Shown: piece by piece, positions 36,622 to 46,414 of the stretch
Layout of the letters: each line of letters begins with the position of its first letter
Position numbering within the stretch: position 1 is the first letter of the stretch
Source: Granulicella sibirica
Lineage (GTDB): Bacteria > Acidobacteriota > Terriglobia > Terriglobales > Acidobacteriaceae
Direction: 5' to 3'
NCBI RefSeq assembly: GCF_004115155.1
Contig: NZ_RDSM01000001.1
Span: forward strand, 2,542,001-2,606,000
DNA length: 64,000 nucleotides
The notes under the pieces: model-generated
The model's database searches: none
What the model saw: the letters and a program-made list of their open reading frames with translations, nothing else
Told to the model about the DNA's origin: nothing
Position numbers and translations under genes: made by a program

Positions 36622-37507
36622 TTAACGTTCTGCTTTCAATGCTGCGTCATAGCACGCGCGCGCAATCGCCGCTATTGTGTGCTCCACAGCAGCTTCGTCA
36701 GCATGTGCATCTCTTACTAAGATCGCCAGTGCTAGGCGCCGCCCGTCGGAAGCGTGATCAATGCGACATCGTTTGTTGCTGCTGCCATGTTGTTGTTATA
36801 TCCTGCCGTGCCCGTCTTATAAGCGACAATCGTTCCAGCGGGTAGCAGCCCGCATATCCTGTTCGGAAAAGATGGGGAGGAACTCATAATGCTGAGCAGG
36901 TACTTTGTGTTCCCGTGAGTGAGGAGGGAGTTCTCCGCGAGCATGCAAAGGAGCTTTACAAACGTGGCAGGTTCACCGGTGTTACGGTACTGTCGCCGTT
37001 CATCATCATGCATGCTTGCTTCCGAGTCTCGTATCTGAATACCCTGAAGGCCGAGTGAATCGAGATACTGCTGAACCGGTGCCGTTCCGCCCATCTGCCG
37101 CAGCAGTATGTCATTGGCGGTATTATCCGGATGCCCAACCCAGAGTTCCGGTAACTGACGCAGAGGCACATCGACGTTCGCAGCGGTGTACATATCCTGC
37201 AATGGGCTGAAAGTATCCTTATAGGTGTCTGAAGGTAAAGAGTGCACTGACTGGTCTAAGGAGAGCTTTCCTTGCCCGACTGCGTGTAGAACTGCGACAT
37301 TAAGTAGAAACTTGAAAGCAGATTGCATCGGCTCTTGACCATGCGGGTTGAGGTCGCAATTCAGGTTCTGCCACGCAGCGAACAAGCCACTGAGACGATG
37401 CCATGAGCCTCTTTGGCGAGATCGTGAATCTGTTGCTGAAGAGGTAACTGGGCTTGAGTGAAGGCGGGAAGGAGTGTGAGCAGTGTGGGCAGTGCGACAC
37501 GAAGCAT
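36622..37507 (-). pseudogene. Class A beta-lactamase, two frameshifts
   Basis: Joined across two breaks, the gene would encode about 295 residues, normal for the class. Frame 1 gives a signal peptide (MLRVALPTLLTLLPAFTQAQ) and then IHDLAKEAHGIVSVACSLRGRT, ending at a stop near 37370. Frame 2 continues LNCDLNPHGQEP, with SAFK for the S-x-x-K motif and VAYKTGTAG for the KTG motif. A second shift near 36740 leads to GRRLALAILVRDAHADEAA and the C-terminal helix, ending at 36622. The SDN triad reads PDN, so the catalytic Ser130 is also replaced. The gene would be inactive for drug hydrolysis. Confidence 0.85.
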
Positions 37508-37756
37508 TGAGTGTGGTTCCGTTGTTCACTTTGTCGACGCTTTAAACTTGATCTAGCCGTTTATCTGCTGCTGACGGCGGTCCTGTTTCGACGAAGAACT
37601 GAAGCGGATCCACGTCGGACACGCATGCTTCAAAACTCTCAACGTTTCAAGATCCCCATTGGTGCCGGTCATCTCGACTTGAAGACCGTTCCGGGTAAGC
37701 TTCCCGCCTTCGATCTGGAGCTGAAACAGCGCCCGTCGAAGCGACTTTATATATCG

Positions 37757-38689
37757 TCATGCAACATGTCCAATGCGGCCACGCGGCGCGCGTTTGCGGC
37801 AGGCCCGCCGGTACTTGGCCGGTGAGGCGCCCATAATATTCCGAAATACCTTTCCGAAGGCATTCTCTGACTCGTAGCCGAACGAGGAGGCGATCCGCGA
37901 CACCGGTTCACTGGACGAGGTTAATCTCGCGCCTGCCAAGATCATCCGCCATCGCGTTAGGTATTCCATCGGAGTCACGCCGACAATGTTCTTGAACCTC
38001 TTTGCGAACGTGGACCGCGACAGCCCGGCGTGCCGCGCCAACTCTTGCAGGCTCCAACGATGACCTGGAGCCTCATGGATCCGGGTCATCGCGACTGCCA
38101 TTGCATCATCGGCAAGCGCGAACAACCAACCGACACTGGTTATTGCAAACTCTTCGACGTGACACCGGAGAATTTGCATGAGGATTATGGTCGCGAGACA
38201 TTGCGTCATCAATGCACTGCCAGGTTGTGGATGCTTTACTTCATTGATTAGACGGCTCAGAGTCATCGTGAGACCATGATGAACTTCTCTACTGCGACGG
38301 TGAATGAGAGGCGGAAGTACGGACCGAAACATCGCCTCGGCGTGACTACTCATAAGCAGGAGCTCTCCACTCACAAGGAAGCAGCCAGCATGATCGTTGC
38401 TCCCCTCCGGATAGCTGATCACCGACTTGTCGACGCACCTACAGGTTAGGGAGTGCGCTGTCCCGCGAGGCAGCACCACACAGTCGCCTGCCTCAAGTGT
38501 GATTACCGATGGCACACCGCCTACGATGAGGCTACCCTGGCCCGAGACTACCACAAGAAACTTGATAGATCCTTTATCAGGGAACCTTAAGCTCGTACTT
38601 CCGGCGAGGCTCACGCTACCTACTTGTTGAACGACGAGGTCGAGGGCCGACATGACTTCCGAAAATGGATCGATAATCTGCTTCATCAC
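37757..38689 (-). CDS. AraC-family transcriptional regulator (cupin sensor)
   Basis: A 310-residue regulator. The N-terminal about 190 residues match the cupin-type AraC sensor (FLVVVSGQGSLIVGG, VITLEAGDCVVLPRGTAH); the C-terminal about 100 have two HTH units (WSLQELARHAGLSRSTFAKR and PVSRIASSFGYESENAFGKVF). This subtype typically controls a nearby oxidoreductase. The next gene upstream is an FAD oxidase on the same strand, 113 bp away, a natural target. The effector is unknown. The start at 38689 (MMKQII) directly precedes the sensor domain. Identification is firm. Confidence 0.9.
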   Translation of the reverse strand: MMKQIIDPFSEVMSALDLVVQQVGSVSLAGSTSLRFPDKGSIKFLVVVSGQGSLIVGGVPSVITLEAGDCVVLPRGTAHSLTCRCVDKSVISYPEGSNDHAGCFLVSGELLLMSSHAEAMFRSVLPPLIHRRSREVHHGLTMTLSRLINEVKHPQPGSALMTQCLATIILMQILRCHVEEFAITSVGWLFALADDAMAVAMTRIHEAPGHRWSLQELARHAGLSRSTFAKRFKNIVGVTPMEYLTRWRMILAGARLTSSSEPVSRIASSFGYESENAFGKVFRNIMGASPAKYRRACRKRAPRGRIGHVA

Positions 38690-38802
38690 CTATTGAAGTA
38701 GCGACAGTGGTTAGTAAGCTCTCTGCGACGGCAAGCAAGTCCATGAATGAGCGACGATGTGCTGAGCTCGATGCCGCTTGACGTCATCTGCGGTGCGTTA
38801 TG

Positions 38803-40146
38803 TCACAACTGACACACGTTCGAGGAGAAGACATCGTGAGGGTCAAACTTATTTTTGACTGCCCTCAGTCGTGTTCGAGAAGGCTCGTAGAAGTCGTAGG
38901 TTCGTTTTTGTTCTGCAGGACCGAGCACATTGGGATAGCCACCAGACAGGGAGAGCTGGGATAGCTCCTCCAACACTTGGTCGAACCATTCTCCCGCCGC
39001 AACTCCGTCCTCAACGCTGTCCCAACCTGCGATAACTTCAACGAGGTAGTGGTTTTTTCGAAGCGGATAGGCAGAGCTTTCGAGCTGGATCCGACTTGCT
39101 TGTCCATGAAAGTCGTGCAGAAGGAGAACACAGCCTGGAGTGGGTGCGCGCTCTGCGCCTCGCGTGAGAACGTCGACTACTGCGCCGTTCAATACTTCGC
39201 AAAAGCGTGCGCTGACTCGATAGTTCTCGTTTGCCGACCATGCTTTCTCGGCTTCACGATCAAAGATTTGGTTGTACGGCGACCATCGCCGGGCGACAAC
39301 CTTCGAATTGGGCAAGTTGCATAGCTTTTCGAATAGCCGCTCGCCGATTTCAGACTTTTCGCTGAGAAGAGGCTGAAGGAAGAGGCCCTTCTGACCACTA
39401 TGCAGAGTCACCAGTCCCGAAAGCACGCTTAACCCATCGGGAGATGCTTCGGTGATCTCCTGCAGATGCGACAGCGTCGTGGCCGCCGACGACAGCGGGA
39501 AGAGGATCGTCGCGGACTGTACTGTCGGTACCGAAAACAATTCTAGTTCCATCGAAGTTACCACGCCGTAGTTGCCGCCTCCTCCGCGGAGCGCCCAAAA
39601 GAGATCGGGATTATCCTGTGCACTGGCAGTGACCACATTGCCGTCTGCGAGCACGACTTGTGCACTTCGCATGGTGTCGCACGCAAGTCCGAAGCGACTG
39701 TTCAGCGGGCCGTAACCGCCCCCGAGTGTTAGCCCGGTGTATCCGACGCTTGATACCGCCCCCGTCACGGAGGCCAGATCGTCCGGGAGTTCCAGTAAAA
39801 CATCGTTGATCAGACTGCCGCCTCCCAGGGTCACCGTACGGCTTTCTCGATCGACATGAACCCGCGACATCGGGCGAAGATTGAGAACGACGCCCCCTTG
39901 CACGACCGCAAATCCAGCCCAATGCCGCCCCCCCCCAAGCACCGAAATGGGTACCCCGTATTCTGTTGCCAACTTGACGACCTGCTGCACATTGTCGACA
40001 GTCAGGCAATCGACGAGAGCGCGAGGTCTATTGCGGCAAGCTTTATTCCAAAGTGCGGTGTGGACCGCTTGGGCAGCCCGCTCTCCGGTTGAAATCTGAG
40101 ATCCCAGCGCATCGGTCAAAGCGGTCAAAAACGATTCTTGCTCCAT
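38803..40146 (-). CDS. FAD-linked oxidase, berberine-bridge-enzyme type
   Basis: A 447-residue flavoprotein. The PP-loop VLGGGRHWAGF (about 69-79) carries the His that binds FAD covalently in this family, and GLTLGGGYGPLNSRFGLACD (about 137-156) is the second FAD loop; the second covalent Cys of bicovalent members is not at its usual place. The C-terminal BBE domain is recognised by the final KNKFDPHDVF (about 433-442). Enzymes of this type oxidise sugars, alkaloids or other alcohols with oxygen. A strong AGGAGA ribosome site precedes the ATG at 40146. It is divergent from a truncated LysR gene and upstream of an AraC regulator. The substrate is unknown. Confidence 0.9.
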   Translation of the reverse strand: MEQESFLTALTDALGSQISTGERAAQAVHTALWNKACRNRPRALVDCLTVDNVQQVVKLATEYGVPISVLGGGRHWAGFAVVQGGVVLNLRPMSRVHVDRESRTVTLGGGSLINDVLLELPDDLASVTGAVSSVGYTGLTLGGGYGPLNSRFGLACDTMRSAQVVLADGNVVTASAQDNPDLFWALRGGGGNYGVVTSMELELFSVPTVQSATILFPLSSAATTLSHLQEITEASPDGLSVLSGLVTLHSGQKGLFLQPLLSEKSEIGERLFEKLCNLPNSKVVARRWSPYNQIFDREAEKAWSANENYRVSARFCEVLNGAVVDVLTRGAERAPTPGCVLLLHDFHGQASRIQLESSAYPLRKNHYLVEVIAGWDSVEDGVAAGEWFDQVLEELSQLSLSGGYPNVLGPAEQKRTYDFYEPSRTRLRAVKNKFDPHDVFSSNVCQL

Positions 40147-40427
40147 CTATATTCTCCTGTTGTGTTGGTTGGACGCTATGCGACATCCATGCACCGGGCG
40201 TGATGCGCCCCTGGTAGCCGCGGAAACCTCGCAGCGCAAGGCAGAGTCTCTCGCCGGAGCCATCAGCAAGGACCAAACAAACACAGTCGTCTGTTTGCAC
40301 GAACTGTCGCCTTGCGGCTCCTTGCATTCTCTCTACTATCGGATGCGACCAAGAACCATCTGCACCATGCAAAGCAGTAGGCCCGCGCATGATTGAAATT
40401 CATGGCTAACTTACGGATACTTCTCTT

Positions 40428-40625
40428 ATGACAATGCGCTTAGATCGGCTTCGGAATGCCGACCTCAACCTCTCGATTTGTTTCGTCATTCTAGCGGAGG
40501 AGAAGAATGTAACAAGGGCAGCTATGCGCCTTCGGTTAGCGCAATCCGCTCTCAGCCGATTTCTCCAACGCTTGAGAATGCTTTCTAAGGACGAGCTGCT
40601 GGTTCGCGCGAATGGCCAACCGTGA
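40428..40625 (+). pseudogene. LysR-family regulator, N-terminal HTH only
   Basis: Sixty-five residues forming the LysR helix-turn-helix: LNLSICFVILAEEKNVTRAA, then QSALSRFLQRLRMLSKDELLVR. A stop follows in a conserved place, and the roughly 240-residue effector domain is absent; the sequence after it does not continue the family in any frame. The gene is divergent from the FAD oxidase, the usual arrangement of a LysR regulator and its target. It is a truncated relic. Confidence 0.75.
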
Positions 40626-40694
40626 AAACTCTTGATGAGACAAATGACTTCGGCGCTCCGGCTTACCAATGTTGGGATGGACCATCAATGAGGA

Positions 40695-43409
40695 GTGGTC
40701 TTCACGGCTGAGCATGGATTGGTATCGCAAACCAGCAACACCTCCGTTTCCTCAATTTGTTCAATCTTCAGGCAATCTACAGGTTATCTCTCTACGCTGT
40801 TTTTCAGAACAACTCACGGGCGCATCACTCATGCCCCGGACTTATTGCTGGAGTCTGCGATCAAACTCTCGAAAACTGTCTTTTTATTGCCCCTCTTATG
40901 CCCGCTTCAGTTGTTTGCGCAAATTGGCCCTTTCATCACCGGAACTGTGCAGGATTCTTCCGGCGCAGTAATACGAGGCGCCGTCGTTAGGCTGCTCTCG
41001 CAAAAGGGCAGGCCAATCGCTCAACAAGTCACTGATGGAGGAGGAGGATTTCGCTTCTCCTCCGCCACGACCGGCTCGTATGTACTCGACGTGACGGAAT
41101 CCGGTTTTCGTGAGGCGAGGGTGCTGACCTCGGTGTCGGCTGGGGAGTCTGCCCCAACCCTAATTGTGATGGCCGTCAAGGGGGAAGACGATTCGATATC
41201 CGTCGATGGGTCCGCTTTACCCGCTCAGGTGGACACAGCGATCGAAGCTAATCAGAACGCGAATAGCGTGGACCGAAGCGCGCTGGATCGGTTGCCAGTC
41301 TTCGATAACGACTATGTCACCACGCTGTCTCGGTTCCTGGATCCAGATTCGATCGGAACCAACGGTGTGACGCTAGTCGTAAACGGGGTAGAGGCAAACG
41401 GGCCAGGTGTTACACCATCCGCGGTTGCCAGTGTCAAGATCAACCATGACCCCTATTCCGTTCTATTCTCTAGACCGGGTCGTGCGCGCCTTGAGCTTGA
41501 GACGGAGGGCGGAACTCCTCAGTTCCACGGGTCTGCCACGTTTCTCTACCGCGACTCCCTCTTTGATGCGCAGCCCGCGTTCGCTGCTGTGAAACCGGCT
41601 GAACAACGGACCTATTATGAAGGTTCGCTCACTGGTCCACTTTCTCGGGACAAGAAGACCACCTTCCTCGTGTCGTTTGAACGCGATAACGACAATCTGC
41701 AGTCGATCGTGGATGCAGCGCTACCGACAGGTGAGATCCATGAGAATGTACCCAGTCCGATCCACCACTACATTCTATCGGAGCGTGTTTTCCACGACTA
41801 CGGGCAAGCCAACCACTTCTGGATTGGCTACTCATATGAGCACGGGACGGATGCCAACGTGGGCGTAGGCGGCACCGTATTGCCGGAAGCTGGCACGGAT
41901 ACAGTCGGGTTCGAGCATGAGATCAACGTCCAGGACACGTATGTCGCGTCCCCAAAGCTCGTAAACTTAGTGCACTTTCTCGTCGGTCACAACGATAGCC
42001 GAATCCGGAGCACAACCGACGCTGCGCAAATCGCAGTGTCGGGATCTTTCACTGGTGGTGGGGCGCAGGCCGACACATTCAGGACGGAATCGCACTTCGA
42101 CGGTGTTGACATCGTGACCTACAGCAGCGGGAAGCAGGTCATCAAGTTCGGGATCGATGTCCCAGACATTAGCCGGCGGGGGAACGACGACTTTACGAAC
42201 CAGCTTGGCACATATTCTTTCGATAGCTTACAGAGCTACCAGGCCAGTCAGCCATTTCAATACATCGTGCAGACTGGTTCAGGGCACGTAGCATTTGTCG
42301 AAAAAGTGGTCTCTGGCCTATTCGCAGATGACGTACGTGTTTCGCCGAAACTCTCGATTTCGGCAGGCGTGCGCTACTACTTTCAGAACTACTTCCATGA
42401 TGTCCCGCACAACGTGGCCCCGCGCTTGAGCTTAGCCTATGCACCCTTCCGCAAGGGTTCCACCGTGGTGCGGGGGGGAGCAGGCTTTTTCTTTGACCGC
42501 ACGGGTCCTTCTCCGATCGCCGACCTGGTGCACTACAACGGCGCGAACCTACTACGATTGATTCTCATCGATCCTACTTATCCCGCCACTCCCATAGAGG
42601 TCTCCGCTGTACCGACGAGTCTTGTCACGCTGGACCCTCGAGCGCGAATTCCTTACACACTTCAATATGGTCTTGGTGTCGAGCAGCAGGTCACGGCTAA
42701 GAGCACAGCCGCAATCAACTACATAGGCGCAAGAGGCATTGACCTTTTTCGATCGATCAACACGAACGCCCCGCAAACACCCGGCTTTTCAGCAAATCCC
42801 AATCGCTCTCTAGGACAAGTTCGAGAGATCCAGTCGAAAGGGTACCTGAAAAGCAACTCTCTGGAATTCACTTTCCGAGGTTCCCCGACTCCATACTTCA
42901 CGGGCCAGGTCCAGTATGTGCTAGCAAAGACATACAACAATACCGGCGGAATCCGATACTTTCCTGCCGACAGCTACGATCCAAACGCAGACTGGTCTCG
43001 GTCAGATAACGACAGGCGCCATAAACTTAATCTTCTCGGAACTGTTCACGCGAGAAGATGGTTTGATCTAGGCACAGCATTATCGGTAAACTCGGGCATG
43101 CCAACCAATGTGACCACCGGCGACGATAACAATAGCGACGGTGTCATAAATGACAGACCTGCTGGAATACCCCGCAACTCTTTGCATGGCCCGGATTATC
43201 TTGACCTGGATCTCGACCTATCACGTGAATTCGCAGTGACGAAGGATACGAAGGGGCCGACATTTACGTTATCGTTGAATTCGTTCAACACGCTTAATCA
43301 TCAAAACGATGTCACGTATGTTGGCATCGTCAGCTCGCCCTTCTTTGATAAAGCGGTAGCAGCCCAACCTTCGCGGCGCTTGCAACTCAACCTACAGATT
43401 AAGTTTTAG
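40695..43409 (+). CDS. TonB-dependent receptor with carboxypeptidase-regulatory-like domain
   Basis: An outer-membrane protein of about 850-900 residues. A hydrophobic leader (LSKTVFLLPLLCPLQLFAQ) precedes a CarboxypepD_reg domain (about 78-150; ITGTVQDSSGAVIRGAVVRL), a plug-like part (VTLVVNGVEANG), and a long beta-barrel ending in RRLQLNLQIKF with a terminal Phe. It is the Oar-like type frequent in acidobacteria, usually for import of large substrates. The first about 50 residues of the frame have no signal-peptide logic and the true start may be a TTG near 40845; no ribosome site decides it. Position next to a truncated LysR suggests that a deletion removed its original 5' region. Confidence 0.82.
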   Translation: MVFTAEHGLVSQTSNTSVSSICSIFRQSTGYLSTLFFRTTHGRITHAPDLLLESAIKLSKTVFLLPLLCPLQLFAQIGPFITGTVQDSSGAVIRGAVVRLLSQKGRPIAQQVTDGGGGFRFSSATTGSYVLDVTESGFREARVLTSVSAGESAPTLIVMAVKGEDDSISVDGSALPAQVDTAIEANQNANSVDRSALDRLPVFDNDYVTTLSRFLDPDSIGTNGVTLVVNGVEANGPGVTPSAVASVKINHDPYSVLFSRPGRARLELETEGGTPQFHGSATFLYRDSLFDAQPAFAAVKPAEQRTYYEGSLTGPLSRDKKTTFLVSFERDNDNLQSIVDAALPTGEIHENVPSPIHHYILSERVFHDYGQANHFWIGYSYEHGTDANVGVGGTVLPEAGTDTVGFEHEINVQDTYVASPKLVNLVHFLVGHNDSRIRSTTDAAQIAVSGSFTGGGAQADTFRTESHFDGVDIVTYSSGKQVIKFGIDVPDISRRGNDDFTNQLGTYSFDSLQSYQASQPFQYIVQTGSGHVAFVEKVVSGLFADDVRVSPKLSISAGVRYYFQNYFHDVPHNVAPRLSLAYAPFRKGSTVVRGGAGFFFDRTGPSPIADLVHYNGANLLRLILIDPTYPATPIEVSAVPTSLVTLDPRARIPYTLQYGLGVEQQVTAKSTAAINYIGARGIDLFRSINTNAPQTPGFSANPNRSLGQVREIQSKGYLKSNSLEFTFRGSPTPYFTGQVQYVLAKTYNNTGGIRYFPADSYDPNADWSRSDNDRRHKLNLLGTVHARRWFDLGTALSVNSGMPTNVTTGDDNNSDGVINDRPAGIPRNSLHGPDYLDLDLDLSREFAVTKDTKGPTFTLSLNSFNTLNHQNDVTYVGIVSSPFFDKAVAAQPSRRLQLNLQIKF

Positions 43410-43808
43410 GAGCATACAGAGAGAAGAGTCTCGTATGCGAACGGACTGTCGATCTGCCAACTATCACGAGGAGAATGCTCTCTCTGATTATCGTGAACCA
43501 ACACGTAGGCCTCTTGGGATTGGATAAATGCGGACTATGGCAATTTACACCGTCGCTGCAGACCGTTCCCTGCAAAAGGAGAGCCGTTTTGGTTTGGATG
43601 GACCAACTCATACGAAAACTGAGAAGTCCTCAGTGATAGATAGCTTTCCAGAAGCAGTCGCGGCTAAAGAGCGCAACGCACCTCCTTTCCTGAGTACTGG
43701 ATCGTTCATTTTGCACATTCGGGGGAATCATCTTGCACGCAGGCTCGAGCACGCTTTGAAGTCACCCGTTGCCGCGAGCGCCGGGTATTCGCGGAGCCGG
43801 CACCCTTT

Positions 43809-44453
43809 TCATCGCCCGGTCCTTCTGCCGACCAGACGCCATACAAAGGTAAAGTCGAAGCTCGAGATAGTCCGATCAAGCCGATCCCCCGCAACTTGTC
43901 CCCAGTGTGTCTTCTTCCGAATCCCCAGCCACACAAAGTAGGCGACGTGGAAAGCGCATAGCCATTCCAGCGCAGCTGTGACGAATACATGTGAATTGAT
44001 CGCACCGTTGAGAGAAGAGCGATCAGTCAATCCTCTTGTGTGAGGGATGACCCGGGCCCCCGGACGCAGGTACGCGATGAGGAGTCCGGATATGACAGAG
44101 GCTGCCACGCCGAGGTATATCCCCAAGTTCATCAGCAGTCTGAGGTTCGAAGACAATGTCGGAGCGAATGCAATTGTCCAGCGGCCGCCGGCGGAATGCC
44201 GACGGCTCGCCCACATAAATCGTACGAAAAAAATCAGCCCCACAACAACGCCTACCTTCACTTCTCCTTTCATCGCAACCGAACTATTCATAGCTCGGTT
44301 CGATTCACCATTGCTGATAAAGGCGTAGAGCAGCACGACAGCACTGATCCAGTGAATACTTCCGTTGAACAGCCTCAAAGAACGAGAAGAGGCTTGTTGC
44401 GGAACAGCGGTTTCAGGTTGCCGCGGTGGTCTAAGAAAACTGGATTTTTCCAT
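43809..44453 (-). CDS. Cytochrome b561-like membrane protein
   Basis: About 214 residues from the ATG at 44453, which has a GAGGTTT ribosome site upstream. Four membrane helices carry histidines in typical positions: NGSIHWISA in helix 1 and NSHVFVTAALEWLCAFHVAY in helices 3-4, possible heme b ligands. Members pass electrons across the inner membrane to or from quinone or a periplasmic partner. No partner reductase is adjacent; the neighbouring upstream gene on the same strand is the COG4705 protein, 282 bp away. Family identification is likely but not fully secure, because not all ligand positions can be assigned by eye. Confidence 0.7.
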   Translation of the reverse strand: MEKSSFLRPPRQPETAVPQQASSRSLRLFNGSIHWISAVVLLYAFISNGESNRAMNSSVAMKGEVKVGVVVGLIFFVRFMWASRRHSAGGRWTIAFAPTLSSNLRLLMNLGIYLGVAASVISGLLIAYLRPGARVIPHTRGLTDRSSLNGAINSHVFVTAALEWLCAFHVAYFVWLGIRKKTHWGQVAGDRLDRTISSFDFTFVWRLVGRRTGR

Positions 44454-44735
44454 GTCACAAACCTCTGTTCGAAGCAAGACGCAATGACCTTTCAGGGCAC
44501 CCGATGGAGTCGGCAGTGACGTCACTCTCTGCCCGAACTCAGCAATCGAGTAAAGATGGACACTGTAGAGTTTTCTAAATAGACCGGTGACAAGGCCGGA
44601 CTCTCGCGTATTTGATTCCGAGAACCGTTTGGGTCGCTCTCTTTCCAGTCTGAGTTACTCAACGATTGATGATCACGGCGTATGAATACGAGAATATTGA
44701 CCGGACAAATGGTGACGCTCAGACGCCTCGGGACG

Positions 44736-45491
44736 TCACTTCGAGGGGGACGCAATGCGCGAGCCCGTATCTTCCGCTCTCCAGGACTCACTTTTCCAGA
44801 AGAGCAGAACTGACAAGAAGGCAACTCCTGTGATGAGGGTGCTGATCGATAACCCGAAATACAATGTGTGGTTCTCAGCGAGCCAGTCTCCCATCGACGT
44901 TCCGGCCGTACGGGCAATCGCTACGGTGACCCAGTACACGACAGGCATCTTCGCTGTGCTTTGTCGCCCGAAGAACAGCACAATCAGGAGAATTGCGCCA
45001 AGACCAAGCGATGAGGAGCCTTCCCCCAAAATGTCCGAGCATAGATCACCTCCCAATGTTCCGAACACACCTGCGGCCAGCATCGCGATCCAGTAAGCAA
45101 TGTTTGTGTTAGGCAGGGTATTCGATGAACTGACAGTGCCGCGTTTGGTGAAGGAGCTGATCCAAGCAAAGAAGCAAAGGATCACGGTGACGCCGAGACC
45201 GAGCAACACCGGCGGAACTTTGGCGATGTAGGCGAGGTAATCTGCAATGTTGGTCGCGCCTGTGCGAATGATTATGATGATCAGCCAGTAGTAGACTTGA
45301 TGGCGTCGGTTCTCGAAGCGCTCAGTCGCGAACACGAGAGCAGCAAGAAGGGACAGTACGCCGACCCCTTGAATAAGACCAAGACCGCTCTTGTGCGCAT
45401 AGAGGTCTCCAAGATTTGTGCCGAATATGCTGGAAAGTGTGATTGCTGTCCAATATCTGATGTCGATCGGCGGCATGTGTAAACGCTTCAT
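44736..45491 (-). CDS. COG4705/DUF347-type membrane protein with four internal repeats
   Basis: A 251-residue inner-membrane protein built from four similar units, each starting with a Tyr-Trp pair (residues 13, 68, 133, 186) and containing a small-residue motif close to GT..GD..A (FGTNLGDLYA, TGATNIADYLA, FGTLGGDLCSD, AGTSMGDWLAE). The repeat suggests an internally duplicated transporter or channel-like fold; function is unknown. A perfect TAGGAGG ribosome site precedes the ATG at 45491. It is divergent from an OmpR-type regulator and its kinase, with a putative regulator box between, so it is a likely target of that system. Repeat structure is seen directly; the family label follows from it. 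Confidence 0.8.
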   Translation of the reverse strand: MKRLHMPPIDIRYWTAITLSSIFGTNLGDLYAHKSGLGLIQGVGVLSLLAALVFATERFENRRHQVYYWLIIIIIRTGATNIADYLAYIAKVPPVLLGLGVTVILCFFAWISSFTKRGTVSSSNTLPNTNIAYWIAMLAAGVFGTLGGDLCSDILGEGSSSLGLGAILLIVLFFGRQSTAKMPVVYWVTVAIARTAGTSMGDWLAENHTLYFGLSISTLITGVAFLSVLLFWKSESWRAEDTGSRIASPSK

Positions 45492-45556
45492 TTCAACCTC
45501 CTAAGCTTTAGAGAATACGGCACCTTAGATCATCGGGCGTCGATGTTGACGGTCCT

Positions 45557-45597
45557 CATGTCTGCGGATGTGGGCTTCTCTGGCCTCCGCAGACATG
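45557..45597. promoter_or_regulatory. Inverted repeat in the divergent promoter region
   Basis: CATGTCTGCGG (45557-45567) and CCGCAGACATG (45587-45597) are perfect inverted copies 19 bases apart. It lies 66 bp upstream of the COG4705 start, within its likely leader, and may be an operator or an RNA hairpin. Confidence 0.5.
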
Positions 45598-45654
45598 GAG
45601 GCGAGCAATTGCGCCACGAACACCGCACTCAAGAAGAGGCTATGACCCCTTGCT

Positions 45655-45673
45655 GAAGATCTCCTGAAGATCA
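45655..45673. promoter_or_regulatory. Putative OmpR-type regulator box (direct repeat)
   Basis: CTGAAGATC occurs at 45653-45661 and again at 45664-45672, 11 bp apart, one helical turn, as expected for OmpR-family dimers on direct repeats. It lies about 60-80 bp upstream of the regulator gene. A similar 19-bp sequence lies at 52195-52213. Confidence 0.55.
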
Positions 45674-45733
45674 TTCACTTGGCCCGCGTTCAGAATGTTC
45701 CGGCCGTAATAATCTGAACGTAGAGGTAGAGCT

Positions 45734-46414
45734 GTGCATGTGCTCATTGTCGAAGACAAGAAACAAGTAGCTCGAATGCTTAAGAAGACTTTAGAGGAGA
45801 AGGGTCATTCTGCCGTCATCTGCTTCGATGGACCGAGCGGTCTTGCTCACGCGGGGAGCGGGTACTTCGATGTCGTTGTCCTTGACATGATGCTACCTCA
45901 CATGGATGGTAGTGAGGTCGTCCGACGTCTAAGGGCCTCAAACAATCGCATACCGGTGCTCGTCCTCACCGCACGAGACACAATCTCCGATATGGTCTCG
46001 ACTCTTGACCTGGGCGTTGATGACTACCTGACTAAGCCGTTTGCCGTTGCTGAGTTCATGGCGCGCCTGCGGGCAGTTGCCAGGCGCGGTCCCGCTATCC
46101 TCGGCGTGCGTCTTGAAGTTGCGGATCTCGTCCTCGACCCTACAGCTGGCGATGTCACTAGAGGAGGAAGGCTCGTCGCGCTAACACGCAAGGAGTATCT
46201 ACTGCTTGAGTTTTTGATGCGCCGTCCAAACCAAGTACTAAGCCGCGCGTCGATAATAGAGCGCGTATGGGGTCTCGCCGATGACACAGCAGAAAACACT
46301 TTAGAAGTGTTCATTCGCAACCTAAGAGGAAAGATTGACATTAATCGCGAATCGAAGTTGATACAAACTGTGCGGGGAGTGGGCTATCGGCTCATGTCTG
46401 GAGCTCCCGATTGA
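45734..46414 (+). CDS. OmpR-family response regulator
   Basis: A 226-residue transcription factor. The receiver domain has VEDK, the phospho-acceptor in VVVLDMMLP (Asp51) and the Lys in DYLTKPF (about 99-105). The winged-helix domain (about 130-222) has LTRKEYLLLEFLMRRPNQVL and the wing TVRGVGYRL. The start is a GTG at 45734, with AGAGGTAGAG upstream. Its stop overlaps the TTG start of the kinase gene by 3-4 bases, so the two are translationally coupled. Its presumed targets are itself, the divergent COG4705 gene and possibly the peptidase gene at 51170. Identification is secure. Confidence 0.95.
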   Translation: MHVLIVEDKKQVARMLKKTLEEKGHSAVICFDGPSGLAHAGSGYFDVVVLDMMLPHMDGSEVVRRLRASNNRIPVLVLTARDTISDMVSTLDLGVDDYLTKPFAVAEFMARLRAVARRGPAILGVRLEVADLVLDPTAGDVTRGGRLVALTRKEYLLLEFLMRRPNQVLSRASIIERVWGLADDTAENTLEVFIRNLRGKIDINRESKLIQTVRGVGYRLMSGAPD

